A DNA stretch of 64,000 bases from Geothrix fermentans DSM 14018. Its GTDB lineage: Bacteria > Acidobacteriota > Holophagae > Holophagales > Holophagaceae. The notes beneath the pieces were generated by a model, which saw only the letters and a list, made by a program, of their open reading frames with translations, did not search any database and was not told where the DNA came from. The stretch is from contig NZ_KE386810.1 of NCBI RefSeq assembly GCF_000428885.1, positions 394,979 to 458,978 of the forward strand, in the 5' to 3' direction. Positions 21,607-31,242 of this stretch are shown here, in pieces (position 1 is the first letter of the stretch; every line of letters begins with the position of its first letter). The position numbers were made by a program, and so were the translations under genes.

Positions 21607-22509
21607 ATGCGGATCAACACCCTCGACGACCTGCTCCGCGCCGTGAAGGACCGCCCCCGCAAGCGCCTGGTGGTGGCCTGGGCCAACGACGCCCACACCC
21701 TGGAGGCGGTGAACGCCGCCGTGGAGGCGGGTCTGGTGGAAGCCATTCTCGTGGGCGACGAGCCCGTGATGGTGCAGGTCTGCGGCGAACACGGCATGCC
21801 GAAGGAGCGCTTCCGCATGGTCCACGCCGCCACGGACACGGATGCGGCGGACAAGGCCGTGGCCATGGTGCGGTTCGGTGAGGCGGACCTGCTGATGAAG
21901 GGCCTGCTCAGCACCGAGAAGTACATGAAGGCCATCCTGAACAAGGAGCAGGGCCTGCTGGATCCCGGCGCCATCCTCAGCCACGTGACCGTGATGGAGC
22001 ACCCGGGCCATCCCAGGCTGCTCATCGCGGGCGACGTGGCCGTGATCCCCGAGCCGGAGTTCAAGGAGAAGGTGGCCATCCTCGGCTACCTCGTGAAGAC
22101 CGCCAAGGCCCTGGGCATCGAGACCCCCAAGGTCGCCGTGCTGGCGGCCTCCGAGCAGGTGCAGCCCAAGATGCGCGCCAGCGCCGAGGCGGCGCTGCTC
22201 TCGAAGATGGCCGACCGGGGCCAGATCAAGGGCGCCCTGGTGGACGGCCCCATGGCCCTCGACGGCGCCATCGATCCCGAGTCGGCCCGGATCAAGGGCA
22301 TGACCGGCCCCGTGGCCGGCGACGCGGACTGCCTGCTCTTCCCCAACCTGGAGGCGGGCAACACCTTCTACAAGGCGGGCACCAAGCTGGGCGGCGCCGA
22401 GATCGCCGCCGTGGTGGCCGGCGCCAAGGTGCCCTGCGTCCTCAGCAGCCGCGGCGACACCGCCAGGACCAAGCTCAGCTCCATCGCCCTGGCGGCGCTG
22501 CTGGCCTGA
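21607..22509 (+). CDS. ptb: Phosphate butyryl/acetyltransferase
   Basis: Transfers acyl groups between CoA and phosphate. The 300-residue protein carries the Ptb/Pta signatures: LVVAWANDAHTLEAV at the start, LLMKGLLSTEKYMKAIL, VALLAASEQVQPKM-like VAVLAASEQVQP, VDGPMALDGAI, and FPNLEAGNTFYKAG. Length and motifs fit Ptb better than bacterial Pta with its extra N-terminal domain. It faces a fused Pta-butyrate kinase 0.9 kb downstream on the other strand; together they would convert butyryl-CoA to butyrate with ATP gain, or activate butyrate. Acyl specificity is inferred. Confidence 0.88.
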   Translation: MRINTLDDLLRAVKDRPRKRLVVAWANDAHTLEAVNAAVEAGLVEAILVGDEPVMVQVCGEHGMPKERFRMVHAATDTDAADKAVAMVRFGEADLLMKGLLSTEKYMKAILNKEQGLLDPGAILSHVTVMEHPGHPRLLIAGDVAVIPEPEFKEKVAILGYLVKTAKALGIETPKVAVLAASEQVQPKMRASAEAALLSKMADRGQIKGALVDGPMALDGAIDPESARIKGMTGPVAGDADCLLFPNLEAGNTFYKAGTKLGGAEIAAVVAGAKVPCVLSSRGDTARTKLSSIALAALLA

Positions 22510-22537
22510 CCTGCCATCCCTTCTTCTCCCTGACCGG

Positions 22538-23353
22538 CTACTTCTTCTTCTCGAGGTTCAGCTCCGAGAAGGTCATGAGGATCTGCTGCTTGGCCGCGGC
22601 CCCCATCCAGACGCTGAGATCCAGGGCCACCGGGAGCGGCAGGTCCTGGATGGCCTTGTTGCTGATCAGGACCTTCAGCCGCATGGACGAGGCCGTGGAC
22701 ACGAACTCGGCGTCGTAGCCCGCCAGCACCAGGCCGCCTTTCTGGCGCTCGAAGGTGGGACGGATGGTGGAGTCGAAGGCCGGGCTCTTCACCTTCATGG
22801 TGGTGATGGCGAAGGACCGGTCCATCTGGAGGTGCACCTTGACGTCGCCCGTCTCCTCCCAGTCCACCAGGTAGTGGGTGCCGGCATCCTGCACCTTGGA
22901 AGCGGCGCCCTCCGGCGGGAACGGCGTGTTCACCATGAAGGGGGTCCAGGTCTGGAAGAAGCCCGTGAGGGTCTGTTCCATGCCGCTGTAGACCTGGTTC
23001 AGCCCCGCGGTGGTCTGGGGGTTCGGGCTGTCCACGGTGTTGTGCGAGACCTGGGCGTCTCCCTGGGGGCCCACCCGCACGTCGAACCGGACCTTCGCGA
23101 AGAGGTCCAGGGCCGCCCGGTAGCCCTCCGGGTTCGTCTTCTCCTGTTCCGCCAGCATGGCGGCCCAGTCCGGCGTGGCGACGAAGCGGTAGCGGCCGAA
23201 GCCCTTCCCGGCCAGGTTCACGTAGGCGGCGCGGGCGGGGCGGAGCACGCTCTCTGTGTCGGCCACGGCCTTGGGCGCCGCGGCGTGGAGGGCGGGTCCC
23301 CAGGCGGCGACGGCCAGGAGGGTGAGGACGATCGGGGCGAGGCGGCGGCTCAA
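22538..23353 (-). CDS. Hypothetical secreted protein
   Basis: A 271-residue protein with a signal peptide (about 1-25, cleavage near ALHAAA) and a mostly beta C-terminal part. No cofactor or catalytic motif is recognised. The start codon is TTG at 23353, supported by a strong GGAGGG 4 nt upstream. It lies 57 bp downstream of the Pta-butyrate kinase gene and could be co-transcribed. The fold vaguely recalls periplasmic lipid-handling proteins, but this is not supported by any motif. Confidence 0.7.
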   Translation of the reverse strand: MSRRLAPIVLTLLAVAAWGPALHAAAPKAVADTESVLRPARAAYVNLAGKGFGRYRFVATPDWAAMLAEQEKTNPEGYRAALDLFAKVRFDVRVGPQGDAQVSHNTVDSPNPQTTAGLNQVYSGMEQTLTGFFQTWTPFMVNTPFPPEGAASKVQDAGTHYLVDWEETGDVKVHLQMDRSFAITTMKVKSPAFDSTIRPTFERQKGGLVLAGYDAEFVSTASSMRLKVLISNKAIQDLPLPVALDLSVWMGAAAKQQILMTFSELNLEKKK

Positions 23354-23410
23354 GGGGCCCTCCGGGGTTCCAGGTTTCGTGGCGTGGATGATCCCAGTCT
23401 AGGGGCGATT

Positions 23411-25618
23411 TCAGGCCGGCGGGTAGTCTTTGGCCGCTTCCCGGCCCGACAGGACGCGCAGGGCGCCCTTGGCCAGGGCGGCCATCTCGTTCTCGCCCGG
23501 GTAGACCTTCACGGGGCAGCCCAGGGCCGCGGTGAGGCGCGTCAGCTCGCCCACCAGCTTCGGCGAGCGGGCCATGCCGCCCGTGAGCAGGATGGCGTCG
23601 ATGGGCGCGCCATCGAAGGCGGGCGCCTGGCCCGTGATGGCCTTGGCGATCTGGTAGACCATCGCGTCGTAGACCAGCGTGGCCTCGGCGTCCCCGGCCT
23701 CCACGCGGCGCTCCACCTCCCGCATGTCCGACGTGCCCAGCAGGTCGATCATGCCGCCCCGGCCCTTGTTCTTGAGCTTCAGCTCGGCCTTGGTGTACTT
23801 CCCGGAGAAGCAGAGGTCGATGAGCTGACCGGCCGGCAGGGTGCCCGTGCGCTGGGGAGAGAACGGCCCCTCCCCGTCGAGGCCGTTGTTCACATCGATG
23901 TAGCGGCCCTTGCGGTGGGCGCCCACGGTGATGCCGCCGCCCATGTGGGCCACGATGACGTTGACGCGCTCGTAGAAGGTCTCGTGCTCCTCCGCATAGC
24001 GGCGGGCCGTGGCGATCTGGTTCAGGGCGTGGCTGATGACCCGGCGGGGCAACTCCTTCAGGCCGGAGATGTGCACCTTGGGATCGGCCTCGTCGACCAC
24101 CACCGGATCCACGATGTAGGCGGGCCGGTCCGTGCCCGCCACCAGCTCGGCGGCGATGAGGGCGCCCAGGTTCGAGGCGTGCTCGCCGCGCCCCCCGGCC
24201 CGCAAGTCCTCCAGCATGGCCGGCCCCACCCGCCAGGTGCCGTGGGGGATGGGCCGGAGCAGGCCGCCGCGCCCGGCCACGGCGTCGAGGTCTGCCAGGG
24301 AGAGGCCCCTGCTGGCGAGGAAGCGCAGCACCGCCTCCTTGCGGAAGGCGAACTGCTCCGTGATGGGATGGCCCTCGAAGGGCTTCAGCTCCTCGGCAGA
24401 GTGCTGAAGTTCCTCGGTGTGCCGCTCCTCGTCGCCCTCGAAGATGGAGGTCTTGGTGGAAGTCGAGCCGGGGTTCAGCACCAGCACCCGGTGGCGGCGG
24501 AAGAAGGTGTCCCTGGGCGTGCGCTTCCACTCGCCGTAGGCGTGCAGACGCATGAGCGAGGCCTTCACCGCGAGGCGGATGTCCTCGGGCGTGCAGTCCA
24601 TGGGCAGGTCCACGCCCTGGAACCAGAGGCCGAACATCACCGGGAACTTCTTGGCCTCGGGGAAGCGCGTGGCGTAGAGGTGGTAGAGCAGGTTCCCCAT
24701 GTCGAGGTTGGGGCAGACGATCACATTGGGAACGCCCTCCCAGGGCAGGCCGTCGCTGTGGTAGAGGTCCGCCGAGCGGCGCGAGAGCGCCACGCTGACC
24801 TTCACCTCGCCGCGGATCTGGATGCTGGCGTAGCGGGGGCTGTGGGCGATGCGCTCCGCCAGGATCTGGGGCACGAGGTCCGCCGCCTGCCGCACCAGCT
24901 CCGGCGAGGGCCCCTCGTCGCTGCCCCGGTTGGAGTAGGACACCATGGCACAGCGGATCTCCGGCAGCACCTCCTCCGGGATCAGGTCCCGCGCCACGGC
25001 GCAGGTGCCCACGGCCACCTCCGCCAGGGTGCGCGGGGTCATGCTGGCGTTCACGCCCACGTCCCCGAAGATCACGATGTTGTGGGGGTAGACCTCCTCC
25101 GGGTGCTCGTCCGGCAGCACGAACACGCCCGCCTCACAAGTGACGCTGCGCTGGGCCAGGATGTCCACCATGGGCCGGAAGAAGGCCTTGGGCTCGTGGA
25201 TGGCGCCGCCCACCACCATGTCGGCGTGGCCCAGCTTCACGGCCCAGATGCCGAAGCGGCCCGGCTCCCGGACCAGGGCCCGGGCCTCGTCCAGGCTCAC
25301 GGGCCGCTGGTGCGCCCTCCCGAACTCCACGCAGGCCGCCGCGAAGGACTCCAGCAGGTCCGGCCGGGAGGCCGGATCCACGAAGGCGCTCTCGGACAGG
25401 GTGTAGGCCACCCGGTCCACCCCGAGGTGGGACAGCCGCTGGGCGGCCACGGCCCGCACCTCGGCCTCCGGGGCCAGGAAGACGGGCCGGATGAAGCGCC
25501 CGAGGAAGCAGGCGGCTTCCAGGGTGCGCGGGTCCAATGCCTCGGGGAACACCACCGTGGGACGGTTCCGGGGCACGGCCAGCAGGCGGCTGTCGAGGGA
25601 CGCTTCGATGTCAAACAT
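23411..25618 (-). CDS. Fused phosphotransacylase-butyrate kinase
   Basis: A 735-residue two-domain protein. Residues 1 to about 360 are a PTA/Ptb-type domain (VVGGAIHEPKAFFRPMVDI, DVGVNAS, SYSNRGSDEGPSPE, VIVCPNLDMGNLLYHLY). Residues about 376-735 form a complete butyrate kinase of the acetokinase family (VLVLNPGSTSTKTSIF at its start, ITEQFAFRK, DAVAGRGGLLRP, VAHMGGGITVGAHRKGRYID and LTGGMARS). No frameshift or internal stop separates them. The fusion would couple acyl-CoA to acyl-phosphate to acid plus ATP in one polypeptide. Whether the PTA part is active is unknown. A separate ptb gene lies nearby on the other strand. Confidence 0.88.
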   Translation of the reverse strand: MFDIEASLDSRLLAVPRNRPTVVFPEALDPRTLEAACFLGRFIRPVFLAPEAEVRAVAAQRLSHLGVDRVAYTLSESAFVDPASRPDLLESFAAACVEFGRAHQRPVSLDEARALVREPGRFGIWAVKLGHADMVVGGAIHEPKAFFRPMVDILAQRSVTCEAGVFVLPDEHPEEVYPHNIVIFGDVGVNASMTPRTLAEVAVGTCAVARDLIPEEVLPEIRCAMVSYSNRGSDEGPSPELVRQAADLVPQILAERIAHSPRYASIQIRGEVKVSVALSRRSADLYHSDGLPWEGVPNVIVCPNLDMGNLLYHLYATRFPEAKKFPVMFGLWFQGVDLPMDCTPEDIRLAVKASLMRLHAYGEWKRTPRDTFFRRHRVLVLNPGSTSTKTSIFEGDEERHTEELQHSAEELKPFEGHPITEQFAFRKEAVLRFLASRGLSLADLDAVAGRGGLLRPIPHGTWRVGPAMLEDLRAGGRGEHASNLGALIAAELVAGTDRPAYIVDPVVVDEADPKVHISGLKELPRRVISHALNQIATARRYAEEHETFYERVNVIVAHMGGGITVGAHRKGRYIDVNNGLDGEGPFSPQRTGTLPAGQLIDLCFSGKYTKAELKLKNKGRGGMIDLLGTSDMREVERRVEAGDAEATLVYDAMVYQIAKAITGQAPAFDGAPIDAILLTGGMARSPKLVGELTRLTAALGCPVKVYPGENEMAALAKGALRVLSGREAAKDYPPA

Positions 25619-25694
25619 GGGGCTCCGCGGGGCTCTGGAGAGCCTTGCTGCGTGAGTCTAGCAGGCAGCGGATTCTATTTTGCCGATGGTCCGG

Positions 25695-26330
25695 TCACAT
25701 ATCCGGCGGGCGGTCTGCGACCTGGGCCGACTCCACCCAGATCACCTCGCAGGAGCCGTCCCCGGTATCCGTCCGGCTCAGGCTGCTGACCCAGTGCCAG
25801 CCGTCCTTCCCGTCCGCCCGCACGAGCATTCCCTTGAGGTGGACCAGCTGGCCCGCCCGGGCGGCCTTGAGGCGCCGGGCCACGCCCTCGCTGGCCGGGA
25901 TCATGTGCATGTTGGCGCTGTGGCTGATGACATCCGATTCGGAGATGGGCATGTGGGCCGAGCGCCAGAAGTACCAGCGGTCGCGCTGCTCGATGGTGAA
26001 GGCTTCGAGGACCCGCGAATCGGACATGGGCCCCCAGCCCAGGGCCAGGTCCACGGGCGACAGCTCCGCGGGGCGGTCGAAGCGGTAGCGCTCCGCGCTC
26101 AGTACCCGGGCCTGGATCTCGAAGGCCGCGAGAGGGGTGAGGGTGTGGTTGTGGAAGGTCCAGGGCTTCCTGGATTCCGGGGGGCCCTGCACCGGATCCT
26201 CCGGTGCGAGGATCCCCGCGGGCTGGGACACGGCCCGGCCCTCCCACCACCAGAGCCCCAGCAGCGCGGCCACAGCCGCCACCGCCAGAGTTCCCTTGCG
26301 CTCGCGCAGCTCCCCGAACCATCCGTCCAT
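25695..26330 (-). CDS. Conserved membrane-anchored hypothetical protein
   Basis: A 211-residue protein with one N-terminal membrane helix (about 14-30) and an outside domain containing RYRFDRPAELSPVDLALGWGPMSDS, HSANMHMIPAS and SLSRTDTGDGSCEVIWVE. These motifs are typical of a widespread but unnamed bacterial family. No function is known. It lies between the Omp85-like gene and Pta-Buk on the minus strand. Confidence 0.7.
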   Translation of the reverse strand: MDGWFGELRERKGTLAVAAVAALLGLWWWEGRAVSQPAGILAPEDPVQGPPESRKPWTFHNHTLTPLAAFEIQARVLSAERYRFDRPAELSPVDLALGWGPMSDSRVLEAFTIEQRDRWYFWRSAHMPISESDVISHSANMHMIPASEGVARRLKAARAGQLVHLKGMLVRADGKDGWHWVSSLSRTDTGDGSCEVIWVESAQVADRPPDM

Positions 26331-26381
26331 GGCTCAAGCCTACCCTGGGGCTGCCCGGGGGCCACCCTGGGCGGACCTCCC

Positions 26382-28031
26382 TCAGAACTTCACGACATCC
26401 GTGATGATGAACTGGTGGTGCTCCGTGCCGGGATCCCGCACCAGGGGGTAGGCCACGGTGAGCAGGAACACCCGGCCGGTGGCACTCTTCAGGTTGCCGA
26501 AGCGCAGGCCGCCGCCCACGTCCACATAGGTCCGGCTCCAGGCCCCGGTATCCGCCCGGCGGATGGCCCCGGCGTCGGCGTACACCACGAACCCCAGCCG
26601 CAGGATGCCGAGCCAGTCATAGGAGGTATTGATCCGCTCCTCCAGCGAGGCCATCCACCGGCGATCGCCCAGCAGCAGGTGGTTCCCGTACCCCCTCAAC
26701 CCCTCGAACCCGCCCAGGTAGAGGTGGTTCTCCGGTTCGGGCCGGAGGACCACGTCCACCTGCAAGTAGGCGGCCTGCGTCTGCGCACGGAAGCCCTGGT
26801 AGTAGGCCGTCAGGCTGAGGTTGAGCATGGCGTCCTGCCAGCCTCCGGACTCGTGGCGGCCCTCCGCCCGTCCCCGGGCCAGGAGGAGCGAGCTGGCCCA
26901 CGGCGTCCAGCCCTTGGAGGCGCGAAGCAGGAGGAAGGGCGAGTTCACGTCGCTGCCCAGGCGCTTCAGGTGGGTGCCCAGGTTGACAGTCGCCTCCCAG
27001 CCGAGGTTGTAGTCCTCGGCATGGGTCATGCCTGCAAGATCCCGGAAGGTGCGGAACCGGTCCTGGAACAAACTCCAGGTGGCGTGGAGACCCCACAGAT
27101 GGCGGTCCCGCAGCTGGGGGAGCGGGAGGCCCGCCGGATCCAGCGTCCGGATCGGACCGTATTCCGACTGCCTCAGGTCCAGACCCCCGCCCATGCGCAG
27201 CACCTGACCGTCCACCGGATCCATGGCCACGGACCCCTCCACGAGGGCGCCCGCCTGCCGAGAGGGGAAGGCGTAGGCGGCGCGCTCCAGGTTGTAGACC
27301 GACTGGATGGCATCCGAGCTGGAGGCCCGGAAGATCATGGACCAGGGGGTGTCGAGCGCGCGGTAGGGTCTCGCCACCTCGAGGAACCGCGTCTTCCCGT
27401 CCGAGAGCGACTGGTAGCGGGACTCCAGGGTCCATTGGGTGCCCAGGAGCTGCCGGTCCAGGTAGTGCACGGTGTTGATGGACCGCTCCGGCGTCCGCTC
27501 GTGGGCCAGGGTCAGGTCCTTGCCGAACCCCAGGAAGTTGCCCTCGTGCAGGGAGAAGCCGAAGTCCCGCTGGCCGCCCACCTGGGTGAACCCCACGCTG
27601 CCCTTCAGGGTCCAGGCATCCTGCGTGTGGACCACGGCGTGGACGGTCCCCGCCCGGTCCACCTGGGGCTCGATCCAGGCGTCCTTGAGGAACCGGAAGG
27701 TGCGCAGGTTCCGCTCGGACTCGCGGATCAGGCGGACGTTCACCACGTCGCCGGGCGCGAAGAGGAGCTCCCTGCGCACCACCTGCTCCCGGGTCTGGAG
27801 GTGCAGGGTGTTGGCCAGCCGGCCGATCCAGTGGTTCTCATGGGGATTCGCCAGGTCGAAGACATCGCCGATGCGGAGATCCACGGCGGCGATCCGCGCC
27901 TGCCGGGCTTCCAGTTCTTCCCAGCTGGGCGCCGTCTGGGCGGCAAGCGGAAACCCCACCAGAAGCGCGGCTACCGCGGCCCCGGGGATCTGGCGGCCTT
28001 GGCCCTGAGTCGCTCCGGAGGGGAGGGGCAT
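26382..28031 (-). CDS. BamA/TamA-like (Omp85) outer-membrane protein
   Basis: Predicted outer-membrane barrel of 549 residues with a signal peptide (about 1-33), a soluble POTRA-like region (about 80-150, ELLFAPGDVVNVRLIRESERNLR and AWIEPQVDRAGTVHAVVHTQDAW) and a C-terminal barrel of alternating strands ending in Phe (VVKF), the usual outer-membrane sorting signal. LGGFEGLRGYGN is the lid-loop-like motif (RGY) of Omp85 proteins. Only about one POTRA is present and it is much shorter than BamA, so it is not the main assembly factor. An upstream GTG (28055) is an alternative start. Confidence 0.75.
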   Translation of the reverse strand: MPLPSGATQGQGRQIPGAAVAALLVGFPLAAQTAPSWEELEARQARIAAVDLRIGDVFDLANPHENHWIGRLANTLHLQTREQVVRRELLFAPGDVVNVRLIRESERNLRTFRFLKDAWIEPQVDRAGTVHAVVHTQDAWTLKGSVGFTQVGGQRDFGFSLHEGNFLGFGKDLTLAHERTPERSINTVHYLDRQLLGTQWTLESRYQSLSDGKTRFLEVARPYRALDTPWSMIFRASSSDAIQSVYNLERAAYAFPSRQAGALVEGSVAMDPVDGQVLRMGGGLDLRQSEYGPIRTLDPAGLPLPQLRDRHLWGLHATWSLFQDRFRTFRDLAGMTHAEDYNLGWEATVNLGTHLKRLGSDVNSPFLLLRASKGWTPWASSLLLARGRAEGRHESGGWQDAMLNLSLTAYYQGFRAQTQAAYLQVDVVLRPEPENHLYLGGFEGLRGYGNHLLLGDRRWMASLEERINTSYDWLGILRLGFVVYADAGAIRRADTGAWSRTYVDVGGGLRFGNLKSATGRVFLLTVAYPLVRDPGTEHHQFIITDVVKF

Positions 28032-28231
28032 GCCCAGAATGGTGACGTCCGTCACGGCGCCGTCAACAGTCCTGCCTATGATTCGTGCCTTCGTATGGTT
28101 CTTTCCGCGCAGGATCCCAGCCGCCCGCTCCCCCCGGAGCCGGGGCGTGGGCCCGCGGAAAGCCTCCGGAACCCGGGCGGGAGGGCGCGCCGGGCCGGTA
28201 TTCTTCCAGAAACCCCTCCCCTGGAGTCCTC

Positions 28232-30265
28232 ATGGACCTCACCTGGCTTTCAGCCAACCCCGGCCTGACCCTGCTCATCCTGCTCGGTCTCGCCTTCACG
28301 CTGATCCTCCTCAGCAAGTGGATCCGCTACATCCCCAACAACCGCGTGGGCGTGGTGGAGAAGCTCATCAGCGGGAAGGGCTCCGTCAAGACGGGCCTCA
28401 TCGCCCTCGGCGGCGAGGCGGGCTTCCAGCCCCAGCTCCTGCGAGGCGGCTGGCACCTGCTCACGCCCTTCCAGTACCGCATCCACAAGATGCCCCTGGT
28501 GACCATCCCCCAGGGCAAGATCGGCTACATCTTCGCCCGCGACGGCAAGGATCTGCCCCCCTCCCAGGCCCTGGCCAGCAATGCCCACGGTGCCGACTTC
28601 CAGGATGTGGTGGCCTTCATCCAGGGCGGCGGCGAGAAGGGCCCCCAGCGCCAGATCCTGCGCGAGGGCATCTACGCCATCAACCTGGTGCAGTTCGTGG
28701 TGCTCACCGAGGACCGGCTCTTCTACCTGCCGCTGGATCCCGGCGAGCTGGAGACCTTCCAGAAGATGAGCGCCATCATCACCGAGCGCGCCGGCTGGCG
28801 GCCCGTGATCATCAAGGGCACGGACGACGCGGTGGGCATCGTGACCGTCCATGACGGGCCCAGCCTGGCCAGCGGCGAGATCATCGCCTCCACCGTGGGC
28901 GAGGATCCCAAACAGGTGGCCACCTACCACAACAACTTCCAGGACGCAGACAAGTTCCTGGCCGCGGGCGGGCAGCGCGGGCGCCAGTACCAGGTGCTGG
29001 TGGAAGGCACCTACTACATCAACCGCCTGTTCGCGACGGTGGAGCTGATCCCGAAGACTGTGGTGGAGGTGGGCACCGTGGGTGTGGTGGTGAGCTACAC
29101 CGGTGCCATCGGCGCCGACATCAGCGGCCAGGAGTACCGCCACGGTGAGCTGGTGACCAAGGGCAGCCGCGGCGTGTGGAGCGAACCCCTGCTGCCCGGC
29201 AAGTACGCCTTCAATACCTATGCCGGCAAGGTGCTCATGGTCCCCACCACCAACTTCATCCTGAAGTGGTCCAAGGGCGAGGTGGGCAGCCACAAGTTCG
29301 ACGAGAACCTGGCCGAGGTGAGCCTCATCACCAAGGACGCCTTCGAGCCCAGCCTGCCCCTCTCCGTGGTGGTGCACATCGACTACCGCAAGGCACCCCT
29401 CGTCATCCAGCGCTTCGGCGACATCAAGAAGCTGGTGGAGCAGACGCTGGATCCCATGGTGAGCGCCTACTTCAAGAACATCGGCCAGACCCGCACCCTC
29501 ATCCAGCTCATCCAGGACCGCAGCGCCATCCAGGAGCAGAGCGGCACCCAGATGAAGGAGAAGTTCGCCCAGTACAACCTCGAGCTGCAGGAGGTGCTCA
29601 TCGGCACGCCCACCAGCGGCGCGCCCGGCGGGCAGATCGAGCAGATCCTCGTCCAGCTCCGCAGCCGCCAGATCGCCGATGAGCAGGTGGAGACCTACGG
29701 CCGCCAGCAGAGCGCCGCGGTGAAGGAACGCGAGCTTCGCGAAGCTGAAGCCACGGCCAAGCAGCAGACGGCCCTCACCGAGTCGGCCATCAGCATCCAG
29801 GTCCAGAGCAACCAGGGCAAGGCCGAGTACGCCAAGGCCCAGCAGCAGGCGGCGCAGATCCAGACGCTCGCCGGAGCCGAGGCCGAGAAGGTGCGCCTCA
29901 TGGGCGAGGGCGAGGCCAAGCGCATCAAGGTCATGGCCGAGGCCCAGGCTGAGCAGGCCGCCCGGGTGGGCATCGCCCAGGCCATGGCCATCGAGGAGCA
30001 GGTCCGCGCCTACGGCGGCCCGCAGTTCCAGCTGGTGCAGCAGGTCATGAGCCGCTTCGCGGAAGCCATCGAGAAGTCCCAGGTCGACGTCGTCCCCAAG
30101 ATCCACATGGGCGGCGGCGACAAGGGCGGCGGCAGCCTCATCGAGAGCCTGCTGGGCCTCCTCCTCAGCGAGAAGGCCGGCCAGCTGGCGGGCGTGGTTC
30201 CCACCGCGCCCAATCCGGAAGCTGAAGCCCTGAAAGCCTCGCTGCGGCAGAACCTGGCGAAGTAG
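28232..30265 (+). CDS. SPFH domain (flotillin-like) membrane protein
   Basis: A 677-residue protein with an N-terminal membrane helix (about 11-30), a long SPFH/band 7 region (motifs NRVGVVEKLISGKG, VVEVGTVGVVVSYTGAIG, DRSAIQEQSGTQMKEKFAQYNLELQEV), an Ala/Glu/Gln-rich coiled coil (about 505-620, AEAEKVRLMGEGEAKRIKVM) and a Gly-rich C-terminal tail. Flotillin-like proteins organise membrane microdomains. It is longer than typical flotillins because of an additional N-terminal band-7-like stretch. The upstream frame extension is Pro/Arg-rich and not used. No NfeD-like partner is adjacent. Confidence 0.85.
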   Translation: MDLTWLSANPGLTLLILLGLAFTLILLSKWIRYIPNNRVGVVEKLISGKGSVKTGLIALGGEAGFQPQLLRGGWHLLTPFQYRIHKMPLVTIPQGKIGYIFARDGKDLPPSQALASNAHGADFQDVVAFIQGGGEKGPQRQILREGIYAINLVQFVVLTEDRLFYLPLDPGELETFQKMSAIITERAGWRPVIIKGTDDAVGIVTVHDGPSLASGEIIASTVGEDPKQVATYHNNFQDADKFLAAGGQRGRQYQVLVEGTYYINRLFATVELIPKTVVEVGTVGVVVSYTGAIGADISGQEYRHGELVTKGSRGVWSEPLLPGKYAFNTYAGKVLMVPTTNFILKWSKGEVGSHKFDENLAEVSLITKDAFEPSLPLSVVVHIDYRKAPLVIQRFGDIKKLVEQTLDPMVSAYFKNIGQTRTLIQLIQDRSAIQEQSGTQMKEKFAQYNLELQEVLIGTPTSGAPGGQIEQILVQLRSRQIADEQVETYGRQQSAAVKERELREAEATAKQQTALTESAISIQVQSNQGKAEYAKAQQQAAQIQTLAGAEAEKVRLMGEGEAKRIKVMAEAQAEQAARVGIAQAMAIEEQVRAYGGPQFQLVQQVMSRFAEAIEKSQVDVVPKIHMGGGDKGGGSLIESLLGLLLSEKAGQLAGVVPTAPNPEAEALKASLRQNLAK

Positions 30266-30374
30266 GCGGCAACCCGGACTCCCACCAGGGGCGGCACCTG
30301 CCGCCCCTGGTCCTGTGCTAGGTTTGGGGACCGATTCCCGAGGCCCTTCCCTTCCCCTCCTCCCGGGGTGTTCA

Positions 30375-31214
30375 TTGTTCCTGCCCTTGCAGCCGCCTCC
30401 GGCACAGATCCAGAATCTGAGCATTCTCCCGCCGCTCCCCCCGGTCCCTGACGCCCTCGCCAAGGCGAAGGACTGGGCGGGCTTGGCCGACTGGTTCGAG
30501 ACCGTTCCGCCCGGCACCCGGGGGGCCTACTACGAGTGGTGGCTCCTGGGCCTCAAGCGGAGCCAGCGCTGGGATCGCCTCCTGACGGTCTGCGAGGCCC
30601 TGCAACCCCAGGTTGAAGCCAAAACCGGCCCCCGCCTCGCCTCCTATCGCCTCTACCGGGCCCAGGCCCTGGGCCAGCTGGGGCGACACGCCGAAGCAGC
30701 CCGGGCCCAAGCCGAGAACGGCCTGCTCGGAGACCCCGACGGCCTCCCCAATGCCTGCACCGAGGCGCGGATGGCCCAGGACTGGACGGCCCTGCTGGCC
30801 TACGCGGACGAGCAGCTCGCCAAGAAGCCGGGGGACGCCTACGCCCTGGCCTGGAAGGGCGAGGCTCTGGCCCGTATGGACCATTTCGCCGAAGCCGAGC
30901 CCATCCTCCGCGAGGCCCTGGCGAAGGATCCCAAGATCGCCTACGCCTGGAACAACCTGGGCCGCTGCCTGAACGAGCGGAAGGCCTGGGCCGAAGCCGA
31001 CGAGGTCCTGAACCAGGCGCTGGCCCTGCAACCTGGCCAGTTGGAGGCCCTGTTCAACCGGGGCCGCGCCCGCTTCGAACTGAAGCGCTACAAGGAGAGC
31101 CGCGACGACTTCCGCGCCGCGCTGGCCCTGCAGCCCGACAACCCGGTGATCGCCGAGAACCTCCGCCAAGCCGAGCGCTACGCCGCCCTCCCCGCGCCAC
31201 GGTCGAGGCGCTGA
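30375..31214 (+). CDS. Tetratricopeptide repeat protein
   Basis: About 279 residues, almost wholly helical, with at least four TPR units; the clearest are YALAWKGEALARMDHFAEAEP, AYAWNNLGRCLNERKAWAEA and ALFNRGRARFELKRYKESRDD. It probably acts as a protein-protein scaffold. The start is uncertain: TTG 30375 has GGGGTG upstream, while a GTG at 30315 would add a hydrophobic stretch. No signal peptide is convincing. Confidence 0.75.
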   Translation: MFLPLQPPPAQIQNLSILPPLPPVPDALAKAKDWAGLADWFETVPPGTRGAYYEWWLLGLKRSQRWDRLLTVCEALQPQVEAKTGPRLASYRLYRAQALGQLGRHAEAARAQAENGLLGDPDGLPNACTEARMAQDWTALLAYADEQLAKKPGDAYALAWKGEALARMDHFAEAEPILREALAKDPKIAYAWNNLGRCLNERKAWAEADEVLNQALALQPGQLEALFNRGRARFELKRYKESRDDFRAALALQPDNPVIAENLRQAERYAALPAPRSRR

Positions 31215-31242
31215 GAGGGCGGCCGAGCGCCATTTCGCGAGT

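Noticed and set aside
22832-25789. Very long plus-strand open frame (985 codons) opposite the Pta-butyrate kinase
   Set aside because: It is a high-GC shadow: rich in Gly, Val, His and Ala without motifs, while the minus-strand frame has two complete enzyme domains. The same applies to the 862-codon frame at 25680-28268 and others like it.
30315-30374. GTG start for the TPR protein
   Set aside because: The added 20 residues have no family support and the GTG has no ribosome site; the TTG at 30375 has a plausible one. The question is not fully settled.
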